From CANKHA01 sp034668825 (GTDB lineage: Bacteria; Pseudomonadota; Alphaproteobacteria; Rhizobiales; Xanthobacteraceae), in NCBI GenBank assembly GCA_034668825.1, contig JAXDOR010000031.1:1-26939 (forward strand): a DNA stretch of 26,939 bases, in the 5' to 3' direction. Positions 7,478 to 15,453 of this stretch are shown here, piece by piece. Position 1 is the first letter of the stretch. Each line of letters opens with the position of its first letter. Both the position numbers and the translations under genes were made by a program. The notes beneath the pieces are model-generated. The model worked only from the letters and a program-made list of their open reading frames with translations, had not been told where the DNA came from and made no database searches.

Positions 7478-7503
7478 AACGCATATGGATATGCATTTGT
7501 TCC
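7478..7503 (-). promoter_or_regulatory. EcfG-type promoter of the 27-aa gene
   Basis: On the minus strand GGAAC (7503-7499), a 17-base spacer and CGTT (7481-7478) match the EcfG consensus exactly. The spacer contains two overlapping ATATGCAT/CATATG-like words. The site lies 33 bases before the ATG at 7444. Confidence 0.8.
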
Positions 7504-7672
7504 GGCTTCGGCCGCATCATGCGGGAATGCTACCTTCAGATGCCTTGCCATCGGCTTATACGAATCATTCACCCTGGCAGGCGAGCTCCAGCTTTGTTGG
7601 CGATGTAAGGATCTTGAGGTCTCGTGTAATCTCGGCCGCAGAATCATGATCACAACAGAGGGTGACGATCTC

Positions 7673-8254
7673 ATGCCGTCCAACCGATCCAACCAAAAGA
7701 TGTTGCGCGGCAGCCGGCCGCGATTTCTTGCAGGAGGGTTCGCTCTTTTCGTGCTTGTTTTCGCCGGCACGGCGCAGGCTGAAACGACCCGGATCGTGGC
7801 GATCGGCGCCAGCAACACCTCCGGCCAGGCGGTCGGCGCCGGTAATGCGTGGCCGGCGCTGCTGGAACGCATGCTGAAGGCAAAGGGCTATGATGTGACC
7901 GTCGTCAACGCCGGTGTCACAGCCGAAACCAGTGCGCGGACTTTAAGCCGCGTCGACTCCGTGGTCACTCCCGGCACCAAGATTGTCATTTATGACGTCG
8001 GTGGCGGCAATGACGCGGATACCGGCGCGTCCGGCGGAACCGCGGCCAACACGGCACAAATCGCGCAACGTATTCGTGCCCGTGGCGCCGTCGCGATCAA
8101 CGCGTCGAAGAAATCGATCGTCGGTACGGAAAAAAGCAACCCGTCGGCTTGGATCGCGGGCGACCCGCATCATCATATAACGGCCCAGTCGCAAGCTCGG
8201 CTCGCCGCTTCGCTGGTGCCGAAAGTCACCGCCGCCATCGGCAAGCCCAAATAA
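7673..8254 (+). CDS. Secreted SGNH/GDSL-family esterase
   Basis: A 193-residue hydrolase with a signal peptide (hydrophobic ALFVLVFAG, cleavage after AQA). Block I is IGASNTSG, in which the usual GDS is GAS; the Ser is the expected nucleophile. Block II has the Gly/Asn region VVNAGV, block III is GGGND, and block V is DPHHH with the catalytic Asp-x-x-His spacing. The length is close to TesA-type lysophospholipase/arylesterases, which cleave small acyl or aryl esters in the periplasm. The ATG at 7673 follows GAGGGTGA; an in-frame ATG at 7646 has no ribosome site. It converges with the binding-protein gene, 17 nt between stops. Confidence 0.85.
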   Translation: MPSNRSNQKMLRGSRPRFLAGGFALFVLVFAGTAQAETTRIVAIGASNTSGQAVGAGNAWPALLERMLKAKGYDVTVVNAGVTAETSARTLSRVDSVVTPGTKIVIYDVGGGNDADTGASGGTAANTAQIAQRIRARGAVAINASKKSIVGTEKSNPSAWIAGDPHHHITAQSQARLAASLVPKVTAAIGKPK

Positions 8255-8271
8255 TCGGTCAGCGCGGCCTT

Positions 8272-9303
8272 CTACTCCTCGGCCTTGAGCCCCGTGTAAG
8301 CCAGGTAGTCTTTGACGACAGCCGGGGGAACCGAGGACAGCGACTGAGCGACAAGCTTCTGCAACTCAGGCCCGCCGACCGCGCGTCCAACCGGCAAGCC
8401 GCGCCGTTCGGCGTCGGCGCGGTAGTCATTATCCTGCATCAGCCGCAGGTAGGCTTTGCGCAGAATCTCCAGCTTGTCCTCGGGTATTCCGGGCGGCCCG
8501 ACCAAAGGCAGGCCGATATGGCCGGGCGCCGTTACCAGTCCAAGCAGCGCCCGGGCGTTGGCGTCTGTCACCACATCGGCGAGGACAGGCACATTCGGGA
8601 AATATGCGGACGACTGCACGATGGGCTTGAGATCCCCGGACGCGATCATGTCGGGCCGCGTATTGAGAATGCTGCCCTCGTGCGTGAAGAAGCCGTCCAC
8701 TTCGCCGCGCTCAACCGCGATGAGTATGTCGTTGAATCCGGGATAACCGGTAACGACCCGGAGCGGCCAGCGTTCGGATGTCGCCAGCACGCGCGGCGCG
8801 ATGGCGTTTTCCGATCGCGGCGCCAGCGCCCCAATCAGGATTTCTTTTTTCGCCAGCTTTAATTCCGGCAGCGATGTCACGCCGGTTCTGCGATGCAGCC
8901 ACAGCGCATTGATGGCGCTGCCGGCGCCGCCGATATAGGAGAATTTAGTGAGGTCATAGTTGATGCCCTTCTGCGCCACGACCGTGCTCAAAAGGAATCC
9001 GCTGCGGCCGGGCATGCCGATCGTGAGGCCGTCCGGTGGGGCCATATTGTAGAGAAAATTGCCGAGAACGATGCCGCCCGCACCGGGAATATTCTTGGTG
9101 ATGATGGACGGACTGCCCGGAATGTGTTTGGCGAAATATTGCGCCAGCACGCGCATCTCGCCGTCCACCCCACCGCCTGGCGGAAAGCCGGCGATGATGG
9201 TCAGCGCCTTGCCGGCATAGAATTCATCGGCAGCCTGCGCGCTGCTTATACCCGCGAGCGCGGCAACTAAGCTTAGGCAAATAACGCGGGTCAGCCGCCA
9301 CAT
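8272..9303 (-). CDS. Orphan Bug/TctC-type periplasmic solute-binding protein
   Basis: A 343-residue protein of the tripartite tricarboxylate transporter binding-protein (Bug) family. The signal peptide MWRLTRVICLSLVAAL ends AQAAD. The mature part shows the family pattern FYAGKALTIIAGFPPGGGVD, HIPGSPSIITKNIPGAGG, and NMAPPDGLTIG. No tctA/tctB membrane partners lie in the window, as is common for this expanded family, which is often involved in uptake or sensing of carboxylates and aromatic acids. The ATG at 9303 with GGTGG upstream is preferred; an upstream frame extension is basic and unlike a signal peptide. It is 40 nt downstream of the VOC gene, probably in the same operon. Confidence 0.88.
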   Translation of the reverse strand: MWRLTRVICLSLVAALAGISSAQAADEFYAGKALTIIAGFPPGGGVDGEMRVLAQYFAKHIPGSPSIITKNIPGAGGIVLGNFLYNMAPPDGLTIGMPGRSGFLLSTVVAQKGINYDLTKFSYIGGAGSAINALWLHRRTGVTSLPELKLAKKEILIGALAPRSENAIAPRVLATSERWPLRVVTGYPGFNDILIAVERGEVDGFFTHEGSILNTRPDMIASGDLKPIVQSSAYFPNVPVLADVVTDANARALLGLVTAPGHIGLPLVGPPGIPEDKLEILRKAYLRLMQDNDYRADAERRGLPVGRAVGGPELQKLVAQSLSSVPPAVVKDYLAYTGLKAEE

Positions 9304-9343
9304 GTGAGCCACCACGCGATTGAAGTGTTTGTGTCGGCCAGCG

Positions 9344-9739
9344 CTAGACGTTGGCTTTTTCTTTCGCCTTCTCGCGATCGGCATATTCGACGTCGTCATA
9401 GCCATGCACGGAAATGTCGAACAGATTGCCGTCCGGATCCATGGCGCGGTATTCGGCGAAAGGACGCGTCGAGGGACGGGCCGTCATCGGCTCTTCGAAT
9501 TTCTTCAGCTTCTGTTCGATGTCTTTCAAGTCTTCTACGTGGAAGCCGAAGTGATTGAAACCGCTCGGCGCGGTGTCGCCGCGATTTTTCAAGAGCGCCA
9601 GCGTGAGATAACCATCGCTCATGTAGACGGCGCCGCTGCTCTCGCTGTGGATCACCTCCAGGCCGAATACCTCGTGGTAGAATTTGGAAAGTTTTGCGGG
9701 GTCCTTGGTCTTGATCGCTAAGTGACGGATTTTCGGCAT
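9344..9739 (-). CDS. VOC-superfamily (glyoxalase/dioxygenase fold) protein
   Basis: A 131-residue single-domain VOC protein (PF00903 type). The N-terminal metal-ligand strand is IRHLAIKTKDPAKLSKFYHEVFGLE (His6), the second half begins GFNHFGFHVEDL, and the end carries FAEYRAMDPDGNLFDIS, the usual position of the C-terminal metal ligand. The family includes glyoxalase I, extradiol dioxygenases and resistance proteins; a single copy normally dimerises. The substrate is unknown. A GGAGGA ribosome site precedes the ATG. It is the first gene of a leftward unit with the Bug protein, and diverges from the flavin reductase. Confidence 0.88.
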   Translation of the reverse strand: MPKIRHLAIKTKDPAKLSKFYHEVFGLEVIHSESSGAVYMSDGYLTLALLKNRGDTAPSGFNHFGFHVEDLKDIEQKLKKFEEPMTARPSTRPFAEYRAMDPDGNLFDISVHGYDDVEYADREKAKEKANV

Positions 9740-10019
9740 GAATCCTCCGCTGCTCGTTTGGTTTGTTGTTAATTGATCGTGACAGAGCCCCTAGTGCCGG
9801 TCAACTTAGATACCGCCGGATAGGCGTGCGGCATCGCTGATCGGCTCGCGATAATTGACAACGGTCAACGTCTGTCGTGTTGGAAAATATCTTCTCGGAC
9901 AAGCTGGAGCAGGACTTGGAGATTTTCCGCCGCCGCTAAGGCCGAGTCGCTCACGGCTAGCGGAATGCGCAGGCACACCCCATCTGGCGTGGAACAGGCC
10001 TGACGCGAAGGAACATCCC
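9740..10019. promoter_or_regulatory. Divergent control region with TTGAC-N4-GTCAA inverted repeat
   Basis: About 280 bases separate the VOC gene from the flavin reductase. TTGAC (9855-9859) and GTCAA (9864-9868) form a perfect inverted repeat with a 4-base spacer, and the word CGGTCAAC occurs twice (9798-9805 and 9862-9869). A local regulator of the TetR, MarR or LysR type could bind here, but no such gene is in the immediate neighbourhood. The inverted repeat overlaps a TTGACA that could serve as a -35 box for the rightward gene. Confidence 0.4.
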
Positions 10020-11231
10020 ATGGACGAACGCACTAAAGTTACCGCGAAATCCAAAGCCCCGCGACAAGAAACCGCCGACCCGCTGTTTCAGTCCTATAAG
10101 CTCGGCCCGTTTAATCTGCCGCACCGGATGGCGATGGCGCCGTTGACCCGCTCGCGCGCCGGCCAGCCCGGCAACGTGCCGACGCCGCTGGCGGCTTGCT
10201 ATTACGCACAGCGCGCCTCGGCCGCGCTCATCGTCAGTGAAGCCACGCAGGTCTCAATGCAGGGCCAAGGCTATGCCTGGACGCCGGGCATTCACAGCCG
10301 CGAGCAGGTCGAGGGCTGGAGGCGGGTGACCGAGGCGGTGCACGAAGCCGGCGGGTTGATCTTCAATCAGCTCTGGCATGTCGGGCGCATCTCGCATCCG
10401 GCGCTGCAGCCCGACCAGATGCTGCCGGTGGCGCCTTCCGCCATTACGCCGCAGGGTCAGGCTTTCATCGAGAATGAGCGGGGCGAAGGACAGTTGGTTC
10501 CGTTCGTGCGCCCGCGGGCGCTGCAGATCGAAGAGATGCCCTATGTGGTCGCCCAATATGCGCGTGCCGCCAAGAATGCCCAGGCGGCGAATTTCGACGG
10601 CATCGAGATTCATTCCGCCAACGGCTATTTGCTCGATCAGTTCATCAACTCGAAGACCAATCAGCGCACCGACACTTATGGCGGCTCGGTGCAAAACCGC
10701 GCGCGGCTGCTGTTCGAAGTCGCCGAGGCGCTTTCGCCGATCTGGGGGCCGGACCGCATCGGGGTGCGGCTATCGCCGCTCGGCGCTTTCAACGATATCG
10801 GCGATGATGATCCGGAAGCGACCTTCGGCTACATCGCGGAAAAACTCAGCGATTATAAATTCGCCTATCTGCACATCGTCAATCCGGGACTGGCGGCGAT
10901 GGAGAAGGGCCAGGAACCGGATGCGCGGGCGCTGCGCATGGTCGATCTGATCCGCAGCAAATATCGCGGGACGCTGATGGTGGCCGGCGGCTTCGATCGC
11001 GACAGCGCCGAGGCATGGCTGGAAAAGGGCAGGGCGGATTTAATCGCCTTCGGCCGCAAGTTCCTTGCCAATCCGGACCTGCCGGAACGGCTAAAGTCGC
11101 GCGCGCCGCTCAATGCGGACGATCCCTCCACCTATTACGGCGGCGGTGCCAAAGGCTACACCGATTATCCTACGCTGGCGCAGGATCGCGGCGAGCAGCC
11201 GAAGTCCTGTGTGGACGATCGCTGGCGGTGA
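10020..11231 (+). CDS. Old Yellow Enzyme family FMN-dependent ene-reductase
   Basis: A 403-residue NADH:flavin oxidoreductase of the NemA/OYE type: it uses NAD(P)H and FMN to reduce activated C=C bonds or nitro groups. The (beta/alpha)8 barrel starts at about residue 20 (FQSYKLGPFNLPHRMAMAPLTRSRA). The substrate-binding pair is HSAN (His198, Asn201), followed by GYLLDQF and SKTNQRTDTYGGS, all diagnostic of the family. The phosphate-binding C-terminal part reads VAGGFDRDSAE and LIAFGRKFLANPDLP. The N-terminus carries a roughly 20-residue polar extension. The ATG follows AAGGAA. It converges with the cupin gene, 7 nt between stops. Confidence 0.93.
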   Translation: MDERTKVTAKSKAPRQETADPLFQSYKLGPFNLPHRMAMAPLTRSRAGQPGNVPTPLAACYYAQRASAALIVSEATQVSMQGQGYAWTPGIHSREQVEGWRRVTEAVHEAGGLIFNQLWHVGRISHPALQPDQMLPVAPSAITPQGQAFIENERGEGQLVPFVRPRALQIEEMPYVVAQYARAAKNAQAANFDGIEIHSANGYLLDQFINSKTNQRTDTYGGSVQNRARLLFEVAEALSPIWGPDRIGVRLSPLGAFNDIGDDDPEATFGYIAEKLSDYKFAYLHIVNPGLAAMEKGQEPDARALRMVDLIRSKYRGTLMVAGGFDRDSAEAWLEKGRADLIAFGRKFLANPDLPERLKSRAPLNADDPSTYYGGGAKGYTDYPTLAQDRGEQPKSCVDDRWR

Positions 11232-11238
11232 TGATCCG

Positions 11239-12468
11239 CTACATCACGTCCGGCACGTCCATGCCGGCTTCGGGCGGGCCGTCGTAGAGCCTCGGCTCCA
11301 TGCGGGATGCCGCGCCCTCGCGCCGCATGGTTTCCTCGAATTCTTGGCGGATGAACGGATCCTCCAGGTGATAGGGAATGGCATTGCCGCCCTTGTTCAC
11401 GTCGATGGCCCAAACGTCGCGCATGGCTTCGCCGGGGCGGCCGGCCTTGAGCGCGGGATGATTGTTGGGGCCGTGCCACGCCGCGAGCCGCAGTCCGCCT
11501 TTGCTGATGCCGAAATGCTGGTGGAACCAGTCGCCGCTCATCGGCGCGGCGGAGACGATGCCGACCGGCTCATAATCCTGCCGCAGCACTTTGTCAGCGT
11601 GGCCGTCTTTCCAGGGCGTACGGCCCAGCGCTTCCGGCCAGGTATAAGTGTAGCCCTTGCCTTCCACGGCGATCAGCACCGCGGTGGAATGATGCTTGTG
11701 CGCCTTTGAATAACGGCCGGTCTCATGCTGGCCAATGAAGGTATAGAAGCGGTTGCCCGCCATCATCGGCTCGACGCGCCGGTAGCCAGGCGACCGGCGG
11801 TTGTCCAACGGCAATTCGGTGTTGATGATGTCGGGAATCAGATTGGTGCGGCGCATGGCGAGCCCGCGCACAGGATCCGGTTCGATGTCGTCCTTGGGCC
11901 TGAAGTAATCCTCCGCGCCGGAAAAGCGGTCGGTGAAGACGTACGGACAGTTGAAGACGAAATCGGTGTTGTCGATCAGGTTGATCTGGTTGGGCGCCGA
12001 AGTGCCGCACAGCAGCAGCACCGGCGAGCTTGCCGCATTGACGATGCGGTGATGGGCATTGAGCGGAATGGTGAACAGCGATCCCTTCTGCCATTCGAAG
12101 ACGTGACGCTTGCTCTGGCCGTCCTGCCAGACTTCAGTACTGCCGCGGCCTTCGACGACAAGGACGATCTTCTCGTAGAGGTGGCGCTCCGCATGCAGCG
12201 CGCCCGCGCCGGGCACCTCCACCAGATACATGCCCCACAAACCTTCGGTGCCGTAGAGCTGGATGTAAGAGCCGCGGCCGCCGAGCCGTTTCCACGGCGC
12301 CATCGGTAGGTCTTGCACCCGGCGCACACCGATGCCGCGAAACACCGGCACGCCTTCCGCTTCCATGAAGCGGTCGTAAGGCATTTGCGGACGCTTGAAG
12401 CTGCCGGAACCGGCATTCTCGCCGGCCTTGGGTTCGTGCCAATGTTTCTGATCGGTCTTGTCGTGCAC
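11239..12468 (-). CDS. Double-cupin protein, possibly dioxygenase-like
   Basis: A 409-residue cytoplasmic protein with two cupin domains. The first has HAERHLYEKIVLVVEGRG (His92, His96, Glu99) and a later His pair at 139-140, a complete metal-ligand set. The second is at about 235-350 with SKAHKHHSTAVLIAVEGKG and WFHQHFG. Bicupins of this layout include gentisate and related ring-cleaving dioxygenases, but the overall sequence is not a standard gentisate dioxygenase, so I leave the reaction open. The gene starts with GTG, two codons after the TAG of the upstream binding-protein gene and in the same frame, so translation is probably coupled. The ribosome site is poor. Confidence 0.8.
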   Translation of the reverse strand: MHDKTDQKHWHEPKAGENAGSGSFKRPQMPYDRFMEAEGVPVFRGIGVRRVQDLPMAPWKRLGGRGSYIQLYGTEGLWGMYLVEVPGAGALHAERHLYEKIVLVVEGRGSTEVWQDGQSKRHVFEWQKGSLFTIPLNAHHRIVNAASSPVLLLCGTSAPNQINLIDNTDFVFNCPYVFTDRFSGAEDYFRPKDDIEPDPVRGLAMRRTNLIPDIINTELPLDNRRSPGYRRVEPMMAGNRFYTFIGQHETGRYSKAHKHHSTAVLIAVEGKGYTYTWPEALGRTPWKDGHADKVLRQDYEPVGIVSAAPMSGDWFHQHFGISKGGLRLAAWHGPNNHPALKAGRPGEAMRDVWAIDVNKGGNAIPYHLEDPFIRQEFEETMRREGAASRMEPRLYDGPPEAGMDVPDVM

Positions 12469-12471
12469 GCA

Positions 12472-13527
12472 CTATCCGCCATTCTCGGCGGCGCGCAGCT
12501 TGCGCATATAATCGAGCAAATCGGGCGGAGCGGCGGCGATCTTGTTGATCGCGTCGAGAACGGTGGCGCCGTCGACGGGGCTGACTTCCACGCGAATCTT
12601 GGCGGCCTCGGCGAGATAGTCCGCATCCTTGTGCACGGCGAGAAAGGCTTCCTGCAGAGCCTTGGCGCGGTCGGCCGGCACGCCCGGCGGCGCGACGAAG
12701 GGCCGTGACATAATATAGGACAGCTCCGCCAATTCGATCAGCGCCCGGGCATGATCGTTCGGCGCCAATTCACGCGCGGTCGGCACATCGGGAAACATCG
12801 GATGCCGCGTGGTCCGCGCGAACTGCGCGAGAAAGCGCATGTCGCTGCCGGGTTTGAGCCATTCCGGCTTCAACGACGTGATCGAAGAAAGATCGGTGGT
12901 TCGGCCGTTCACTTCGTTGCGCTCCAGCGCGAGGAAGATGGCGCCGTTATCGGGATAGCCGGCAACCAGCTTGAAATTGAGACCGAGGACATCACGCAGA
13001 AGAATGGGCACATCCGTGCCGGACGACCCTTCCCCGCTTACTCCAAGGGTGATGGGTGGACCGCCGGGCCGGCGCGCCTCTTCGATCGTCTTCACCGGCG
13101 CGTCCTTACGCACCACGAGGATATAGGCGTCGTTGGAAAAGTCCGACGACGAGCCTAGCCAAATGAATTTACGCGGGTCGAACTGCACGCTGGAATTGCC
13201 GCCGAGTATGGCCAGCAGCGGCATGTCGCGCGCGAACATGCCGATAGTGGTCCCGTCCTTCGGGGCGACGTTATAGAGATAATTGGCGGCACGCAGACTG
13301 CCGGCGCCGGCCATGTTCTGCACCACGACCGCGGGACTGCCCGGAATGTATTTGCCGAGGTAGCGCCCCAACAGGCGCGAAAACACGTCATAACCGCCGC
13401 CTGGTCCATAGCCGACGATCAGGTTGACAGTCTTGCCCTTGTAGAAATCGGAAACCGCGTCGGCGCGCGCCGGAGACGAAATCAGCGCGAGAACGGTCAG
13501 AAATGCCGCGGCACTTCGTGTCAGCAT
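12472..13527 (-). CDS. Orphan Bug/TctC-type periplasmic solute-binding protein
   Basis: A 351-residue Bug-family binding protein, with signal peptide MLTRSAAAFLTVLALI ending ARAD. Family marks are FYKGKTVNLIVGYGPGGGYD, YIPGSPAVVVQNMAGAGS and NVAPKDGTTIGMF. It is clearly related to the protein at 8272-9303, so the window holds two family members without membrane partners. The ATG at 13527 has an excellent AAGGAGGG ribosome site; an upstream in-frame start is not needed. It is first in an operon with the bicupin, suggesting that it captures a substrate or relative of a substrate of that enzyme. This link is inference from gene order. Confidence 0.9.
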   Translation of the reverse strand: MLTRSAAAFLTVLALISSPARADAVSDFYKGKTVNLIVGYGPGGGYDVFSRLLGRYLGKYIPGSPAVVVQNMAGAGSLRAANYLYNVAPKDGTTIGMFARDMPLLAILGGNSSVQFDPRKFIWLGSSSDFSNDAYILVVRKDAPVKTIEEARRPGGPPITLGVSGEGSSGTDVPILLRDVLGLNFKLVAGYPDNGAIFLALERNEVNGRTTDLSSITSLKPEWLKPGSDMRFLAQFARTTRHPMFPDVPTARELAPNDHARALIELAELSYIMSRPFVAPPGVPADRAKALQEAFLAVHKDADYLAEAAKIRVEVSPVDGATVLDAINKIAAAPPDLLDYMRKLRAAENGG

Positions 13528-13654
13528 GTTCCCTCCTTGGCCGACCACTGCGGGCGGTCCGGAGGCAATTGTAGGCCCGGCTCGGTACCGCCGCCAAGCG
13601 TGCGCGGCGCCTCATCGGGACGCGAGATGCCCGCCAGCTTCGAACGCCAAGCGT

Positions 13655-14461
13655 CTATTTCGGTCGCCACCTTCCCTCGCCGAAGACATAGGTCGCGTTG
13701 GTTTTCTCTCGAAAGCCATGGCCCGCCACCCACTCCATGACGCGAACCGACACCTGCTCCTTGTCGACATGGATCAGGTTGTAACTGTTTCCCTCGCCCC
13801 TAATGCGCGTTGAAATCGCCGTGCCGGCATGCAGGACGAGGACCGAACCGCCGTCTTCCATCTCGGCGAAGCTCCCGCTCAGGGCGCGGTGGTGGTGGCC
13901 TGACAGCAGCAGATGCACCCCGGCATTTGCAATCGCCTGCAGCGCGAGGCGCGACCGGCCGGCAAGATCGAGCAAGGCGTTGCCGCTTGGCGCCGCCAGC
14001 GGGTGATGCGTCACCAGGATTTTAAAAACGCCCCCGGGCACGTCACGAAAAACGCTCCCGATTTGCGCGATCTGTTGCAGGGAAATGCGGCCGTTCTTCC
14101 GCGAAAACCCGCGAGCGGTATTGAGGCCGAGCACCGCAATCTCGTCGTCGCGAAAGAAGCTGCCAGAATGGCCGACGGGGGTAACGTAGCGGTGGAATTT
14201 CGACAGCGGCGTCAGAAAGCGGACGAACACGTTGTAAAGCGGGATGTCGTGGTTGCCGGGCACCACGAGCTTTGGATGCGCAATACGATCGAGAAATCGA
14301 CGGGCTTCGGCGAACTCGGCGTGGCGGGCACGCTGCGTGAAATCGCCGCTGAGCGCGACCAAATGCGGATGATTTTCGTTCACGCTGGCAAGGAGGTCCT
14401 CCGCGACGCTGAGACTATGCCGCCCGAAATGAAGATCGGAGATTTGAGCGATGGTGCGCAT
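13655..14461 (-). CDS. Calcineurin-like metallophosphoesterase
   Basis: A 268-residue, probably cytoplasmic, two-metal phosphoesterase. All five family motifs are present: DLH (9-11), GD (39-40), GNHD (69-72), HH (152-153) and GHHH (188-191). The class includes cyclic-nucleotide phosphodiesterases and UDP-diacylglucosamine hydrolases; nothing here decides between them. It is the last gene of the unit PAP2 phosphatase, lipid kinase, phosphoesterase, beginning 8 nt after the kinase stop. The neighbours suggest a phospholipid or lipid-A-related substrate, as inference. Confidence 0.88.
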   Translation of the reverse strand: MRTIAQISDLHFGRHSLSVAEDLLASVNENHPHLVALSGDFTQRARHAEFAEARRFLDRIAHPKLVVPGNHDIPLYNVFVRFLTPLSKFHRYVTPVGHSGSFFRDDEIAVLGLNTARGFSRKNGRISLQQIAQIGSVFRDVPGGVFKILVTHHPLAAPSGNALLDLAGRSRLALQAIANAGVHLLLSGHHHRALSGSFAEMEDGGSVLVLHAGTAISTRIRGEGNSYNLIHVDKEQVSVRVMEWVAGHGFREKTNATYVFGEGRWRPK

Positions 14462-14469
14462 GGCAACTG

Positions 14470-15453
14470 TTAAGCTTCCGCTGCGGCTGGGACGAATACG
14501 CGCAACGCCCCTGGTCTGATGCGATAATGCAATGGCGAACGGATCATTTCGATTTCACCATCGAGCGCGACCAAGAGCCGCCTGCCATGCGAACCGATAT
14601 CGACGGCGGGAAGGATGACGATACGCAGGTCGCCAGGCTGAAGAAGCCCGATAACGCAGCGAAAGGCGAGCCACAGCAGCGCCGCTAGGCTTTGTTGCCT
14701 GGCGATGTAGAGGCAAAGCCGGCCTTCATCCAGCCTCTCACGGCTGCCAAGCGCCGTGCCGCTGAGCTGATACTTATTGTTGCCAACGAATACGCATGGG
14801 CTTCGGCACGGCTCCGCCCAATCCTCACCGCGGATCGAAAGCCGGTGGATGGGAAAATTCCGAAACGCCGTCAGGCCGGCCAGGATCATCGCCGGCCATT
14901 TTGGCAATCCGGCGCGGCGCATCCGTTTTTCGCGATCGATCACCAGATACGGATAGATGCCGATCGATGAGTTGTTGATGAATAGGCGGCCGTTGACCTC
15001 GCCGGCGTCGACAGGACGTGCCTCGCCGGCGGCGATGACCGCGATCGCTTCTTCCATAGCCAGCGGTATCTTCATATCCTTGGCAAAGTGATTGAGTGTC
15101 CCGAGCGGAATGATCCCGAGCGGAACGCCGCTGCCGGCTAGGACGCCGGCCACCGTGCTGATGCTGCCATCTCCGCCGCCAACGATGACCGCGTCAATCT
15201 CGCCACGGGTCGCTTTCTCCACCGCGCGTTCCGCAACGGAGCGCAAATCCGCGCCGGAGAAAAATTCCAAACTGGCCGATATGCCGTGCTTATCAAAAGC
15301 GACTTGCAACGCGCCGCGAAGCTGATCGCGGCCTTCTCCATCCGTCTTGCCGGAAAAAGCGTTCAGCAGGACGCTTACGCGGTGCGGTTTCAAGTTTGCC
15401 TCGTCGGCCGTGGTTGGTGCTAACGCGCGGTCGCGGCGAATGTTCAGGCTCAC
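14470..15453 (-). CDS. Diacylglycerol kinase-like lipid kinase (DAGK_cat family)
   Basis: A 327-residue protein of the soluble DgkB/YegS-type lipid kinase family, which phosphorylates diacylglycerol or related lipids with ATP at the membrane surface. The N-terminal nucleotide fold begins VSVLLNAFSGK. The catalytic loop is GGGDGS (92-97, family GGGDGT) followed by PLGIIPLGTLNHFAKDM, a strong family signature. The C-terminal beta-sandwich extends to the end. The GTG start overlaps the TGA of the PAP2 gene by four bases (GTGA), so the two are coupled. With a PAP2 phosphatase beside it, a diacylglycerol/phosphatidate cycle is plausible. Confidence 0.9.
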   Translation of the reverse strand: MSLNIRRDRALAPTTADEANLKPHRVSVLLNAFSGKTDGEGRDQLRGALQVAFDKHGISASLEFFSGADLRSVAERAVEKATRGEIDAVIVGGGDGSISTVAGVLAGSGVPLGIIPLGTLNHFAKDMKIPLAMEEAIAVIAAGEARPVDAGEVNGRLFINNSSIGIYPYLVIDREKRMRRAGLPKWPAMILAGLTAFRNFPIHRLSIRGEDWAEPCRSPCVFVGNNKYQLSGTALGSRERLDEGRLCLYIARQQSLAALLWLAFRCVIGLLQPGDLRIVILPAVDIGSHGRRLLVALDGEIEMIRSPLHYRIRPGALRVFVPAAAEA

